From NCBI RefSeq assembly GCF_010365285.1, contig NZ_CP048286.1, forward strand, positions 6,870,001-6,934,000: a DNA stretch of 64,000 nucleotides. The letters run 5' to 3'. Made by a program: the position numbers and the translations under genes. This stretch comes from Paenibacillus rhizovicinus. Its GTDB lineage: Bacteria > Bacillota > Bacilli > Paenibacillales > Paenibacillaceae. Within the stretch, counting starts at the first letter, position 1. Each line of letters starts with the position of its first letter. This document shows positions 1 through 9,497 of this stretch, piece after piece. A model generated the notes under the pieces. That model made no database searches. It was not told the origin of the DNA and worked only from the letters and a program-made list of their open reading frames with translations.

Positions 1-3000
1 CCGCCGATTCGTTACCCGCGCCGTCGATTGCTTTAACGGTAAACGTATAGTTGGAGGCGGGTACTAGGCCTGTCGCCGTGTAAGAAGCCGAAGCAATCAC
101 GGCCGCATTCAGCTTCTCGGCACCGGCATAGACATCATAGCCCATCACGCCGACATTGTCCGTTGAGGCCGTCCACTGCAGGCTGACCGTGCCGTCGTCG
201 TTGGCGGTTGCCGTCACGCCGGTCGGAACGGTCGGCGGCTCGGAATCGTCGGATGGCGCGGCAAGCGTTTCGTCGCTGTACAGCGTCGCGATGCTGTTTG
301 CCGGCAGCAGCAGCTGGCCGTCCGTTACATCCGCTTGGCGCTCGAACGAGCGTCCTTGCGAGGACAGGTCGTACGTATAGGTATCCGGGAGCTCCGAGCC
401 TTGCAGCGAGACGAGCCGCGCTTCCGATCCCGTGTTGATCAGCACTGTCGTAAGCTTGTGAGCGGCCGGGTCTTCGAAGGCCAGACTCAGCACATCTTCC
501 GCCTGCGAATTCGCGCCGATACGGGTCATGCCCGGTTGAATGTGTTTATAGAACTGTTTGGAAACCGCATAAAGCGGGTTCGGCTGCCCGTTCGTGTTGA
601 AATTGTCGCCCATGCTCCAGAACACCCAGGCGCTGGCGTCTCCATAATAGAGCGCTTGATAGATATTGGCCGCCAGAATCATGCCGCCCTCCCATGTGCC
701 GGGCATGCCGGACGTTTCGGTCATCCAGCGTGTCTTCGCAGGCGATTGGAGGGAGAGGGACTTGATCAGCTTCCAGCCGTCGGCTCCGGGGCCGCCTACG
801 TGAATGCCGTCGGCATCGTAGTTGTGCACGGCGAAAATATCGACGTACTTAGCGGCTTCCGGATCGGCGTTGATCGCATTGACGTAATCCGCTAGATGGT
901 TTTGCTGAATGAGCGCTTCCGGCATGAAGATTTTGGTCGTCAATCCTTCCGCGCGGAACAAGGGACCGACGACTTTGATCAAGTCGCGATACTGCGTCGG
1001 CGATACTTGAGCGGATGCGTACGGCTCATTGAATTCCGGCTCGTTCTGCAGGCTGATGCCGTACAAATCGATGCCGGCTTTCTCCTTGATCGTCTTGACG
1101 ATCGCGACGAGCTCTTCCGCGTACTCTTTGTAATAAATCGGATCGATGACATTGTCCGTCGCCCAATTCTGCGCGCTGACCCATTTGTTCTTCTTCAGCC
1201 ACCAGGCAGGGGACCACATCGTCAAAATAAACTTGTCGACGCTCGTTTCCTCCTTGAAGGCTTTCATCGTACGCCACGGCACGGCATCCGTATTGAACGC
1301 GGCATAGTTCGTCACGTTCGGATCGCTGTTGTCGTTGACCGGCTCGAAATCGTTATCGATGACGCCGAAACGCGCGATCGTAACGCCCAAATCATTGGCC
1401 ATCTGCACGTATTGCTCGGTCTTGGCCGGTTGGTCGTCAGCCGAGACGAATCCGCCCATGCCGTCCATCGTCTGGAACGTGCGGGCACGATTGAGGGTAA
1501 CGGTAACCGGCGACAAGGCGCCCGTATCCAATACCGTTACCTTGAAGGTCTTCACGATAGACGCCGAACCGCTGGCGGAAGCCGTCACGGTAATGACCGC
1601 GCTGCCGGTTGCGCCGGAGGCCGGCGTGAACGACAGGGAGGACGCGCCGCCCGCTACCGGCGCAACGACAGGATTCGGAATGAGCGAAGGATTGTCGCTG
1701 ACCGCCGTGACGGTTACCGCTTCGTTGTCGCCTGCGCCGTTGCCGAGTCCTGTTAAGGCGATGGATTGAGCGCCGGCATCCCGCGGCAGCGTCTTGTCCG
1801 GCAAATCGTTAAGCGTAGCCGAGATCGGCGGCTTATCGGCTTCGTTGCCGACTTTGAAATCATCGAAGTAGAAGGTGCCCTGCCAATTGGACTCGCCCGG
1901 CGCGAACGTCCACATGATGGCGGTGATGCGCGTCGGGTCCAGCTTGCTGCCGTCGCCTGCGTTGAAATGTCCATTGAAATCATATTCGTATTGCGTCATA
2001 TCGCCGGTGACGGTCTTCGTGATGGCGCCCGGCGTGCCGGTCGTATATTTGCCGTTGGCGTCCCAGAGGAAGAGCATGACGTCTTTGGAAGGCTGATCCG
2101 TTTTCATTTTGATGCTGATGTACGGGTTGGAGGAGAGATCCATTTCCTTCGGCAAGCTGTACCATAAGCCGGCCCACGGATAGTTCGCTTTGTTGATATC
2201 GAGGCGCAGCACGCCGTCCTGAACGCTGAGCGCATGGACGCCGTCGTTGCCGTTATTGCCCCAATGGGAAGAATACGTGCCGTCGTCGAAGTTTTCGGTC
2301 ATGCCCAGCAGCGGAGCTACCCGAACCTTCACTTTGAACGTAGTCTGGACGGATAAATGACCGTTATTGCCGGTGCCGCCGCCATCGTCCGCAGCCGTCA
2401 CCGTAATGTTCGCTTCGCCGGGGGCACCTGCCGCTTGCAGCGTCAGTTGCGCGGTCGTATCGCCTTGCGCGTATTGAATGGACGGCGTCGGCACGAGCGT
2501 CGTATCCGAACTTGCCGCGCTAAGCGTAAGGTGCTGCGTGCCGCTGTCGCCATCCGAAAGGCCCGCAATCGTTACCGTCGCGGTGCCGTTCTCGTCCACG
2601 ATGACATCGGAAACGGATCCGATCGTGGGCACGTGATTGAGCGAGCCGAACACGCGGACATGGAACGTCTTCGTGGCCGTATCGGTTCCGCCGGAGACCG
2701 TGCCGCCGTCATCCTGGATCGTGACCGTGATATCCGCTTCGCCCGTTGCGTTCGCGGGCGGCGTGATCGTCAAGGATCCCCAACGGTCGTCGCCGTTGTG
2801 ATGCACGACAGGATCCGGAACGATGCTTGGCTCGGAGCTGACGGCCGTTATCGTCAACTGCTGCCTGGCGCCGGGGTTGCCGTCATCGATATCGCCGAGT
2901 TGGATCGCCTGCGCTTCGCCTGCGCGCACGTCCAAATCCGCGACGTTCGCGAACGTCGGCGGGGCGTTGCGCTCGACCGTGATGTCGAAGCTGAAGCTTC

Positions 3001-3811
3001 GGCTTACGCCGCCGGCTGCAGCGGTAATCGTAATGACCGCTTGTCCGTATTGATCGGCTGCCGGCGTATAAGTCAACGTCGCCGTATCGCCGCCGCTATA
3101 CGCGATCGCCGGATCGGGTATGAGCGAGGTGTTCGAGCTGGCTGCCGTCAGCGTAATCGCTCCGCTGCCGCCGAGCGAATTGCGGATGTTCCGCAGCAGG
3201 ACACGCTGCTCAGGCGCGTTGATCCACGTCGTTTGCGGCTGCACGTTCGTCATATTGACTCCGGCAGTCGCTTGATCGCCGAGCTTAAGATCGTCAATGC
3301 GGAAGACGCCCTTGAAGCCCGTGGACGGATTGGCGATCAGCGCGACGGAGGTAATATTCGTCAGATCGATCGGCTGGCCGGTGAAGTCGAAGGTGATGTC
3401 GGTAAATTCCCCGGCGTGCACGACTTCGAACGGCGTCACTTTGGGATAGCTGTATTGCTGCGCGCCGTCCCACAAGTACATGCTGAAGTTCATGTCGACG
3501 TCGCTTCGGATCCGAATGCTGGTATAGGGATGCTGAGAAATATCGACGGGTCCGGGCAGCTGATAGGAGAAGGCCGCCCAGATGTCGTTCTTGTTGCCTT
3601 CCACTTTCAGCGCGCCGTCTTCCGGCGTCAGCTTGTATTGATTGTCGCTGCCCCAGCCGCTGGCAGCGGTTTCCGCGTTCTCGAAGTCGAGCGCGGCTCC
3701 CGTCGGCCGTGCATCCGCGAACGCGATACCCGCAGGCATGCACACCGCCAGAGCAAGCACGGTGGACAACAGGATGGCTGTCAGCCTTCTTGATTTACGT
3801 AGCCATGTCAT
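1..3811 (-). CDS. Secreted multidomain GH30 glycoside hydrolase (3' end outside window)
   Basis: This is a very large extracellular enzyme read on the minus strand. It is open to the left edge, so at least 1270 codons are visible and the C-terminus is missing. The start ATG at 3811 follows a GAGGTG site 8 nt upstream and opens a signal peptide (about residues 1-32, AFA cleavage). Next come a carbohydrate-binding-like beta domain (about 33-190), several ~100-residue Ig/cadherin-like repeats, a second binding-like domain of the same kind (about 500-655), another Ig-like repeat, a GH30 catalytic domain (about 770-1180) and a fibronectin type III domain at the edge. The GH30 acid/base is probably Glu924 (in QNEPEF) and the nucleophile Glu1032 (in MTETSG); both are seen directly. 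Family GH30 cleaves xylans, beta-glucans and related polymers; the substrate cannot be fixed from sequence. It is the last visible gene of a cohesin/dockerin locus, 52 nt behind the SLH-cohesin gene. Confidence 0.9.
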   Translation of the reverse strand, partial: MTWLRKSRRLTAILLSTVLALAVCMPAGIAFADARPTGAALDFENAETAASGWGSDNQYKLTPEDGALKVEGNKNDIWAAFSYQLPGPVDISQHPYTSIRIRSDVDMNFSMYLWDGAQQYSYPKVTPFEVVHAGEFTDITFDFTGQPIDLTNITSVALIANPSTGFKGVFRIDDLKLGDQATAGVNMTNVQPQTTWINAPEQRVLLRNIRNSLGGSGAITLTAASSNTSLIPDPAIAYSGGDTATLTYTPAADQYGQAVITITAAAGGVSRSFSFDITVERNAPPTFANVADLDVRAGEAQAIQLGDIDDGNPGARQQLTITAVSSEPSIVPDPVVHHNGDDRWGSLTITPPANATGEADITVTIQDDGGTVSGGTDTATKTFHVRVFGSLNHVPTIGSVSDVIVDENGTATVTIAGLSDGDSGTQHLTLSAASSDTTLVPTPSIQYAQGDTTAQLTLQAAGAPGEANITVTAADDGGGTGNNGHLSVQTTFKVKVRVAPLLGMTENFDDGTYSSHWGNNGNDGVHALSVQDGVLRLDINKANYPWAGLWYSLPKEMDLSSNPYISIKMKTDQPSKDVMLFLWDANGKYTTGTPGAITKTVTGDMTQYEYDFNGHFNAGDGSKLDPTRITAIMWTFAPGESNWQGTFYFDDFKVGNEADKPPISATLNDLPDKTLPRDAGAQSIALTGLGNGAGDNEAVTVTAVSDNPSLIPNPVVAPVAGGASSLSFTPASGATGSAVITVTASASGSASIVKTFKVTVLDTGALSPVTVTLNRARTFQTMDGMGGFVSADDQPAKTEQYVQMANDLGVTIARFGVIDNDFEPVNDNSDPNVTNYAAFNTDAVPWRTMKAFKEETSVDKFILTMWSPAWWLKKNKWVSAQNWATDNVIDPIYYKEYAEELVAIVKTIKEKAGIDLYGISLQNEPEFNEPYASAQVSPTQYRDLIKVVGPLFRAEGLTTKIFMPEALIQQNHLADYVNAINADPEAAKYVDIFAVHNYDADGIHVGGPGADGWKLIKSLSLQSPAKTRWMTETSGMPGTWEGGMILAANIYQALYYGDASAWVFWSMGDNFNTNGQPNPLYAVSKQFYKHIQPGMTRIGANSQAEDVLSLAFEDPAAHKLTTVLINTGSEARLVSLQGSELPDTYTYDLSSQGRSFERQADVTDGQLLLPANSIATLYSDETLAAPSDDSEPPTVPTGVTATANDDGTVSLQWTASTDNVGVMGYDVYAGAEKLNAAVIASASYTATGLVPASNYTFTVKAIDGAGNESA

Positions 3812-3863
3812 TCACTGAACACCTCGCATGATCGATTTCTTGTTCAAAATCGTCTGATTCGTT

Positions 3864-5606
3864 CTAGTTGCCAGCCTCCGACAATTGCAGCAGATTGCTT
3901 ATCGCCGCCGCCGCTTGGGCGCGGGACAATATTTGCTTGGGCTCGAAGCGGTTGCCTTGCATGCCATTGACTAGACCGGCGGCATGCGCTTGACCGACGG
4001 CAGCTATCGCCCAGCTGGAGATCTTGTCTTCATCCGCGAAACTTCCGGGATTCGGCAAAGGATTAGGCATGACATGCAGCTTCTGTGCGACCCGAGCCAG
4101 CATGACGGCCATTTGTTCCCGCGTCACCGGCGCGTTCGGGGAGAAGCTGCGGGCATCCGTGCCATCGATCAAGCCGGCTTCATGTGCCGCAATTACGGCA
4201 TCCGCGTACCAGGCATCCACTTTCACATCGGCGAACGGCGAGGAACCGGCGGCCTTTAATTGCAGCGCCCGTGCCAGCATGGCTGTAAATTGTGCCCGAG
4301 TTACGCTGCCGCCCGGCAAGAAATGCGTGTCGTCGACGCCGTCCGTGATATGGCGCGCGACGAGCAGCTCGATGGCGCCGGCGTACCATTGATTCGCGTT
4401 AACGTCCACGAACGTTTTGCGGTACGTAAGCAGCGCATACGCGCTGAAATGAGGCAGCAGAGCGGTGACGCTATCGCCGCTCGGGACGCCGCCGATATAG
4501 GCCCATTGGCCAGCACTCTTATCGTAAGTGTAGAGACCAGCCAATTCGCTTGCCGAATCTCCAGTGAGCGGAAGCGTCAGCCGGACCGGCCAGTCGAAGT
4601 GGTCGAGACGGAATTCCGTGCCATCGCCGGTCACCAGCTTCAAATCCAGCTGGTAGACTTGGCTCGCCAGCTTGTAATCCGAGCCTTTGCCGGACTCCGG
4701 TGCGAGGGCGGCAGCATCCTTGGCTGAGACGGGCATGAACGTAAGCACTACATGCGCGCCGTCCAGGCTGCGGCTGCCTGCCAAAGCCAGCAGCTTAGTA
4801 AAGAGCCTGCCATCCAGGACAAGGGAGGCGCTGCCGGCGTGAACCGTGAATTGTGCGTCCTTCAATGCAGCTGCGGCTTCGACCGACAGCAGCAAGCCGT
4901 TGGCCGCTTGTTCAGGCGTAAGCGTAAAGTCAACGTTGCCATCTTCGAACTTAAGTTCGTCCTTGCCGACGATAGGCGTCGCGTTTGTACCCGTACCCGT
5001 TCCAGTACCAATTCCAGTACCCGTTCCAGTACCCGTTCCAGTACCCGTTCCGGTGCCTGTTCCAGTACCCGTTCCGGTACCCGTTCCGGTGCCCGTTCCG
5101 GTGCCCGTTCCCGTGCCAGTTCCCGTGCCACTCTTCACTAGCTGCACGGCAAGCGGCGTTGTGTCAACGTTAGACTGAATCTCGACATAGGACTGGTTGA
5201 CGGCCTTAATGTCGGAGAGCCATACCGTCGTGTCGCCATCGGCAACGACATCGAACGTCACGGTCATCAAGGCGAGGCTTGCGACAGGTTCCGTTGTCGG
5301 CGATTTGTTGATTAGCGGCACGGCCACCGCGCCGGCGGCATCGGTTCTACCGACGGCCGTAAACGGCTGCTTCGCCTCGATTCCGGTGCCATGCAGTTTG
5401 AGCTTGGCGGGGTCATAATGGACGGTGGCCTGCGCGCCCAGCAGATTGACGCTGTCCAGCGCGTCGACCTCGAAGACGGCTTGGCCGTCCGATTGCCGGG
5501 CAAGCTTCAGCGCCACGGTCGTTCCGCCGCCCGCCGCCCAAGCTTGCAGCGGCAGCACGCCGATGAGCAAGACGAACAGAAGGCCCGCTGATATGATCGA
5601 TTTCAT
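3864..5606 (-). CDS. SLH-anchored cohesin protein (putative anchoring scaffoldin)
   Basis: This 580-residue protein has a signal peptide (about 1-24, ending AWA), one cohesin-like beta-sandwich (about 27-152), a linker of about 25 repeated Gly-Thr dipeptides (about 159-207), a beta-rich domain often found ahead of cell-wall anchors, and three S-layer homology domains (about 400-580, first one starting [10 protein letters not shown]). SLH domains bind pyruvylated secondary cell-wall polymer, so the protein should display its cohesin on the cell surface. ATG 5606 follows a GGGGGAAACAGGG stretch. A longer in-frame reading to 5747 exists but would bury the signal peptide. The gene lies between two GH30 genes, one of which carries a dockerin. 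That context suggests it anchors that enzyme to the wall. Binding is inference; cohesin and SLH calls come from pattern recognition only. Confidence 0.88.
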   Translation of the reverse strand: MKSIISAGLLFVLLIGVLPLQAWAAGGGTTVALKLARQSDGQAVFEVDALDSVNLLGAQATVHYDPAKLKLHGTGIEAKQPFTAVGRTDAAGAVAVPLINKSPTTEPVASLALMTVTFDVVADGDTTVWLSDIKAVNQSYVEIQSNVDTTPLAVQLVKSGTGTGTGTGTGTGTGTGTGTGTGTGTGTGTGTGTGTGTGIGTGTGTGTNATPIVGKDELKFEDGNVDFTLTPEQAANGLLLSVEAAAALKDAQFTVHAGSASLVLDGRLFTKLLALAGSRSLDGAHVVLTFMPVSAKDAAALAPESGKGSDYKLASQVYQLDLKLVTGDGTEFRLDHFDWPVRLTLPLTGDSASELAGLYTYDKSAGQWAYIGGVPSGDSVTALLPHFSAYALLTYRKTFVDVNANQWYAGAIELLVARHITDGVDDTHFLPGGSVTRAQFTAMLARALQLKAAGSSPFADVKVDAWYADAVIAAHEAGLIDGTDARSFSPNAPVTREQMAVMLARVAQKLHVMPNPLPNPGSFADEDKISSWAIAAVGQAHAAGLVNGMQGNRFEPKQILSRAQAAAAISNLLQLSEAGN

Positions 5607-5678
5607 CCCTGTTTCCCCCGATCTGTGAGTAAGAAGAGCACCCATGCCGCCGATGGTTACATCGGCCGCGCGTCCGTG

Positions 5679-5716
5679 CGCGGCCAGCCTTGCCGCAATA
5701 AGCGGGGCTGGCCGCG
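5679..5716 (-). repeat. Stable intercistronic hairpin between GH30 and cohesin-SLH genes
   Basis: CGCGGCCAGCC (5679-5689) pairs perfectly with GGCTGGCCGCG (5706-5716), and CCGC/GCGG pair inside it. A second small hairpin (GCCGATG/CATCGGC) lies just downstream in the transcript. No T run follows, so it does not look like an intrinsic terminator. In clostridial cellulosome operons similar intercistronic stem-loops adjust the relative stability of mRNA segments; a comparable role here is inference. Confidence 0.6.
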
Positions 5717-5762
5717 ACGAAGCATAACGCTGCAAGCGGGTCTGCATTACGAAACGAATACG

Positions 5763-8700
5763 TTAGATGCTTCCCAGCAGGTGATTGGCGACATAAGCGA
5801 TATCGATAATGTCGATCTTGCCGTCTTTATTCAGATCGAGCTTCTCGTTGTAGCCGCTGCCGCCTTGGTGCTTGCCGAACGCTTTCGCGACGGCGGACAA
5901 GTCGTTGATGCTGATGCCGGCAGGCTGGACGACGTCGGCGTTCGCGATCGTCAGCTTGACGGAGCCGGACGATTGGAACGGCAGCAGGGCGGCATCGCCG
6001 TTCGTCCAGGTCGCGCCGTCCGCAAGCGCAAGGTTGACGCTTCCGGAAGCGATCGCTTTCAGTCGAACATGAACGAGCGGGAGCTGTTCGGCCGTGCGGC
6101 CGGGCATATCGCCTTGCAGCGTCCCGACCAGCCGCACCTTGCCGCTCGAAGGACTGCTGACGAAGTAAGCGTCTTGATTCGCCCCGGCGAATTCGGTGCT
6201 GACCTGCGCGTCGACCAGTTCGAATTTGTCCGCATCGTAGAGCAGCGAGGTATCGAAGCCGTACAAATCCTGCGCATTGGATGCGCCGATCACGAGCTCG
6301 ACCGTCTGGCCTTCATCGATCAGTGCGGCGGAAGAGAGCGACTGCAGCGTCAAGGAGGTCAACGCCGATTCCGTCAGAAGGAACGGATGCACATGCGAGG
6401 ACCGGTCCGACCATTCTGACGAAGCGCCTGCCGACAGATTGACAGGACCGGCCTTCTTGGCCTTCAGTTTCACGTCCAGCAAGGACAAGTCGCCCGACTT
6501 GCCTGCGTCTGCCCCGAGCAGCGTGCCGATCATTCGTATGCCGCCTTCCACAGGCTGGTAGTCGAAGTAGGCATCGTCTCCGTCCGTACCGAACCCGCCG
6601 TTAAGCGCGGCATCCGCAAGCTCGAATGCATCGGTATCGAAATGCAGCGTGACGTCGAATCCGTACAAATCGACTGCAGTTTGCGCTCCCAGCGTCACGT
6701 TCACTTCATCGCCGGCATTGGCGTGAACGCTGGAGGAAACGATCGTTAATTTCGTATCCGGTGCCGCTGGCGTAACGACGCCCGTCGTCAACTGGGCAAC
6801 GCCCATGTACGATGGATTCAGCCAAATATCGTTGTTCGTCGTGTTGAAAGCGATCTTGTAGCGATTGCCGTCGCCCAGATCGTCGTCCGAGGCTGCATCG
6901 GCGCCGATGATCGTCCCGGCTGAAGGCGTCATGCCGAGCGAAGCCCAAGGGATGCTGGCTTCCACCGTATAGCCGCCGGCTTTCTCGGTCGTATGATACA
7001 CGGCGCCGGCGGTGGCGCTGTGCTTGTATTCATTCAACGCGGAGCCGTCCCGCTTGAACGAGAATTGATAATCGTCGCTGCCGTACGATTGGCTCTTGGA
7101 GTTGTCGAGATCCAGGAAGGCTTCAACGGTGTCGCCCGGATTGTCCGTCGTGTTGTCCGTGATTTGGTACAAGTAATAGAGATTCTGTTCATCCCACATC
7201 GCCTGAACCGTACCGGAAAATTCCGCCGCGGACGATGGGACGCCGATCACGTTCTTGCTGAGCGGAATCGCAGCCGCGTTATCCCAGACAGGGTCCGCGG
7301 AGCCGTCGATGACCGGCGCCGCCGTCGTCTTGACGATCGGAAGACCGGTAAAGCCGGCCATCGTCAGAGCGGCTGGCGTACTCGTGGCCGAGCCGTATGG
7401 GCTTATGATGTTTACCGTATAATTGCCTGTCGTCTGCGGTGAAACGTCCTTAACGAACAGCTTGCGGCCTGTCTCGCCAGGCAGATCCTGACCGTTCAGC
7501 TGCCATTGGAAGGCGAGGTCCGGCGTGCCGATGGCTTCGACGCTGAATTCAGCCGTTCCGCCCGTACCCGCCGAAACGGACACTGGCTGAGTCACGATTG
7601 CAGGGGGCTGCGGCGCATCTTCTTCGGGCGTCGCACCGACGAGCGTTACGACGGATTGCGCAGGAATCGTGACCGTATCCGCAGCATTTACGGTACCGAT
7701 AATGCCGGCTTGCTCGGATTCGGAGGAACGGATCATTGTATATTGCGCCGGCGCATTGCCGCCGTTCACGTTCAACGCGATCGTTTTGGCGGAAGCGCCC
7801 GTATTGACCAGGACAGTCGTCAGCGTTTTCTCCTGGCGGTGAATGAACGAGCTGACGAGCAGCTCCGGATCGCTCGTGCGGCTGTCTACCTGCACAGCGC
7901 CAGGTCGGATATAGCGGTAATATTGCTTCGACGCATAATACGTCGGATTAGGGCCGGCATCCGAGATCAGGCTAAATTCGGAGGGCGAATGATCGGCGAG
8001 GGACCAGAATACCCATGCGCTCACTTTGCCGTATTTCAACGCGATATTGATCGACTTCGCGAGCGCCATCGCGCCGCTCCAATCCGGCGAGTAGCCCGAC
8101 GTTTCCGTCATCCAGAGCGGCTTGCCGTACGTTTCCGCGGCCTGGCTGACCTGCGTCCAGTTGGCAATATTCGCGTTCGGCGCGCTGATGCCGTCCGCGC
8201 CGTAGCCATGGACGGCGAAGATGTCCGCTTCTTGCCGGGTTGCCGGGTCAGCGCCGATGGCATTCATGTACGACAGGATCCGATCGGTCGTCTGTACGTC
8301 CTCCGGCCCGAAAATCTTCGTCGGCAATCCTTCTTCCTGGAACCGCTGGCCGACGTACTTGATAACGCGCGCCAGCTCGTCCGGCGTATAGACGGCCGAC
8401 TGGTACGGTTCGCCGAAGGCGGGCTCGTTGGCGACGCTGAGCGCGTAAATATCGACGCCGGCTTGCTCTTTCATCACCTTGATGTATTGAATGAGCCATT
8501 TGGCGTATTCTTCCTTGTAATCGTTCGGGTCTTCTCCGGACGGAATTTCGCTCATGATGAGCTTGTTCCAGTTCGTATCCTGACCGAAAATGCAATGGAC
8601 GTATTTCATCCAGTAGGGCGGGCTCCAGACGCTTGCGATGATCTTAAGCGGCTGTCCGGCCGCGTCCGCCTTCTCTTTAAGCGCTTTCAAATAATCGATG

Positions 8701-9065
8701 TGAACGTTGAGCGCCGAGGTTTGGGAGGTACAGGAGGTCGACGCCAGCGAGCCGTCAATGTTCCAATTGCCAGGCTCCTGCTCGAAATTCGAGGGGACCT
8801 CGTCCCTGACGATGGTCACGCCGAGATCGTCCACGATGGTATTCAGAAACTGGCTGTCATAGTAAGGCCCGGCTTCCCAGCCCGGCTTGCTGCCGCCAAA
8901 GCCGCCGAAGCCTTCGATTTGCTGGTATTGGACCGTCTTGTCGATCGTAACCGAGACAGGCTCATCCGGCGCGGCCGGGTCCGCATACGTTCTCGATGCG
9001 GACGTAACGATCCCGCTGACAGCCATTGTTGCCGCGAGCAGCAGGGAAAGAATGCGCTTATTCAT
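5763..9065 (-). CDS. GH30 glycoside hydrolase with Ig, CBM9-like, two cohesin and one dockerin domains
   Basis: This is a secreted protein of 1100 residues. ATG 9065 follows GAGGTG by 9 nt and opens a signal peptide (about 1-28, TYA end). Domains in order: GH30 catalytic barrel plus beta-domain (about 30-490; acid/base Glu214 in ANEPAF, nucleophile Glu321 in MTETSG), an Ig-like domain (about 490-570), a CBM9/DOMON-like domain (about 573-760), cohesin-like domain 1 (about 772-890, YGFDVTLHFD), cohesin-like domain 2 (about 905-1038, YGFDTSLLYD) and a C-terminal dockerin (about 1043-1100). The second dockerin calcium loop is canonical (DLNKDGKIDIIDI); the first has lost most of its Asp/Asn ligands. 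Having both cohesins and a dockerin on a catalytic subunit would let copies chain together or dock on the neighbouring SLH-cohesin. That assembly is inference. Probably transcribed together with the two downstream genes. Confidence 0.9.
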   Translation of the reverse strand: MNKRILSLLLAATMAVSGIVTSASRTYADPAAPDEPVSVTIDKTVQYQQIEGFGGFGGSKPGWEAGPYYDSQFLNTIVDDLGVTIVRDEVPSNFEQEPGNWNIDGSLASTSCTSQTSALNVHIDYLKALKEKADAAGQPLKIIASVWSPPYWMKYVHCIFGQDTNWNKLIMSEIPSGEDPNDYKEEYAKWLIQYIKVMKEQAGVDIYALSVANEPAFGEPYQSAVYTPDELARVIKYVGQRFQEEGLPTKIFGPEDVQTTDRILSYMNAIGADPATRQEADIFAVHGYGADGISAPNANIANWTQVSQAAETYGKPLWMTETSGYSPDWSGAMALAKSINIALKYGKVSAWVFWSLADHSPSEFSLISDAGPNPTYYASKQYYRYIRPGAVQVDSRTSDPELLVSSFIHRQEKTLTTVLVNTGASAKTIALNVNGGNAPAQYTMIRSSESEQAGIIGTVNAADTVTIPAQSVVTLVGATPEEDAPQPPAIVTQPVSVSAGTGGTAEFSVEAIGTPDLAFQWQLNGQDLPGETGRKLFVKDVSPQTTGNYTVNIISPYGSATSTPAALTMAGFTGLPIVKTTAAPVIDGSADPVWDNAAAIPLSKNVIGVPSSAAEFSGTVQAMWDEQNLYYLYQITDNTTDNPGDTVEAFLDLDNSKSQSYGSDDYQFSFKRDGSALNEYKHSATAGAVYHTTEKAGGYTVEASIPWASLGMTPSAGTIIGADAASDDDLGDGNRYKIAFNTTNNDIWLNPSYMGVAQLTTGVVTPAAPDTKLTIVSSSVHANAGDEVNVTLGAQTAVDLYGFDVTLHFDTDAFELADAALNGGFGTDGDDAYFDYQPVEGGIRMIGTLLGADAGKSGDLSLLDVKLKAKKAGPVNLSAGASSEWSDRSSHVHPFLLTESALTSLTLQSLSSAALIDEGQTVELVIGASNAQDLYGFDTSLLYDADKFELVDAQVSTEFAGANQDAYFVSSPSSGKVRLVGTLQGDMPGRTAEQLPLVHVRLKAIASGSVNLALADGATWTNGDAALLPFQSSGSVKLTIANADVVQPAGISINDLSAVAKAFGKHQGGSGYNEKLDLNKDGKIDIIDIAYVANHLLGSI

Positions 9066-9497
9066 TTTTAATGACACCTCACTTGTGGATTGGCTAAGCA
9101 TGGAATCGCATTGCGGACGTTAAACGCGAATGAGCGGCACCTCCTAACGGCGTGTTTAGCCAAACAGAGCGAGAGGATACGAAATGTATCCGATGAGAGG
9201 GAAAACTGCGAATAGAAAACATTCCCAACGCTTCCAAGCTTCATTATAAAGCCGTTCATCCGCGGCCATGTGCGAATTTGAACCGATCGACGTGTGAATC
9301 CGGCACGCAGTCTTGGCCGCTTCACAAAGCGGATGACAGATTTTCACCGAGACCGGACGATTTTCCATCGTCGTCGTTTTCGGATTCGCGCTAAGCTGGA
9401 ATTGGAGGTGAACGGATCAAATGGCATCGTTAACAAGCAAATAGGGGCTCGAGTAACAAGCCCCCTTCGCTACATGTTCTGATTCAACCCACCCGGT
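9066..9497. other. Intergenic region upstream of the cohesin/dockerin GH30 gene
   Basis: About 430 bases separate the upstream glycosidase stop from the GH30 start. The only clear element is the terminator at 9444-9464. The remainder should contain the promoter of the cohesin/dockerin operon, but I could not pick convincing -35/-10 hexamers or a cre-like operator, and I see no gene in it. Confidence 0.6.
9438..9464 (-). terminator. Rho-independent terminator after the clan GH-A-like gene
   Basis: On the minus strand GGGGCT, a 9-nt loop and AGCCCC are followed by TATTTG, 34 nt past the stop of the gene ending at 9498. It separates that gene from the cohesin/dockerin operon. The U run is short, so termination may be partial. 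Confidence 0.6.

Noticed and set aside
2357-3793. Long plus-strand open frames opposite the GH30 and other glycosidase genes (also 7506-9071, 9720-10841, 16141-17145)
   Set aside because: They are antisense shadows of GC-rich coding sequence: Arg-rich, no ribosome binding sites, no recognisable domains, and overlapping convincing minus-strand enzymes.
4980-5135. CRISPR array at the regularly repeating stretch
   Set aside because: The repeat unit is 6-12 bp, in frame, and encodes a Gly-Thr linker; there are no spacers or cas genes.
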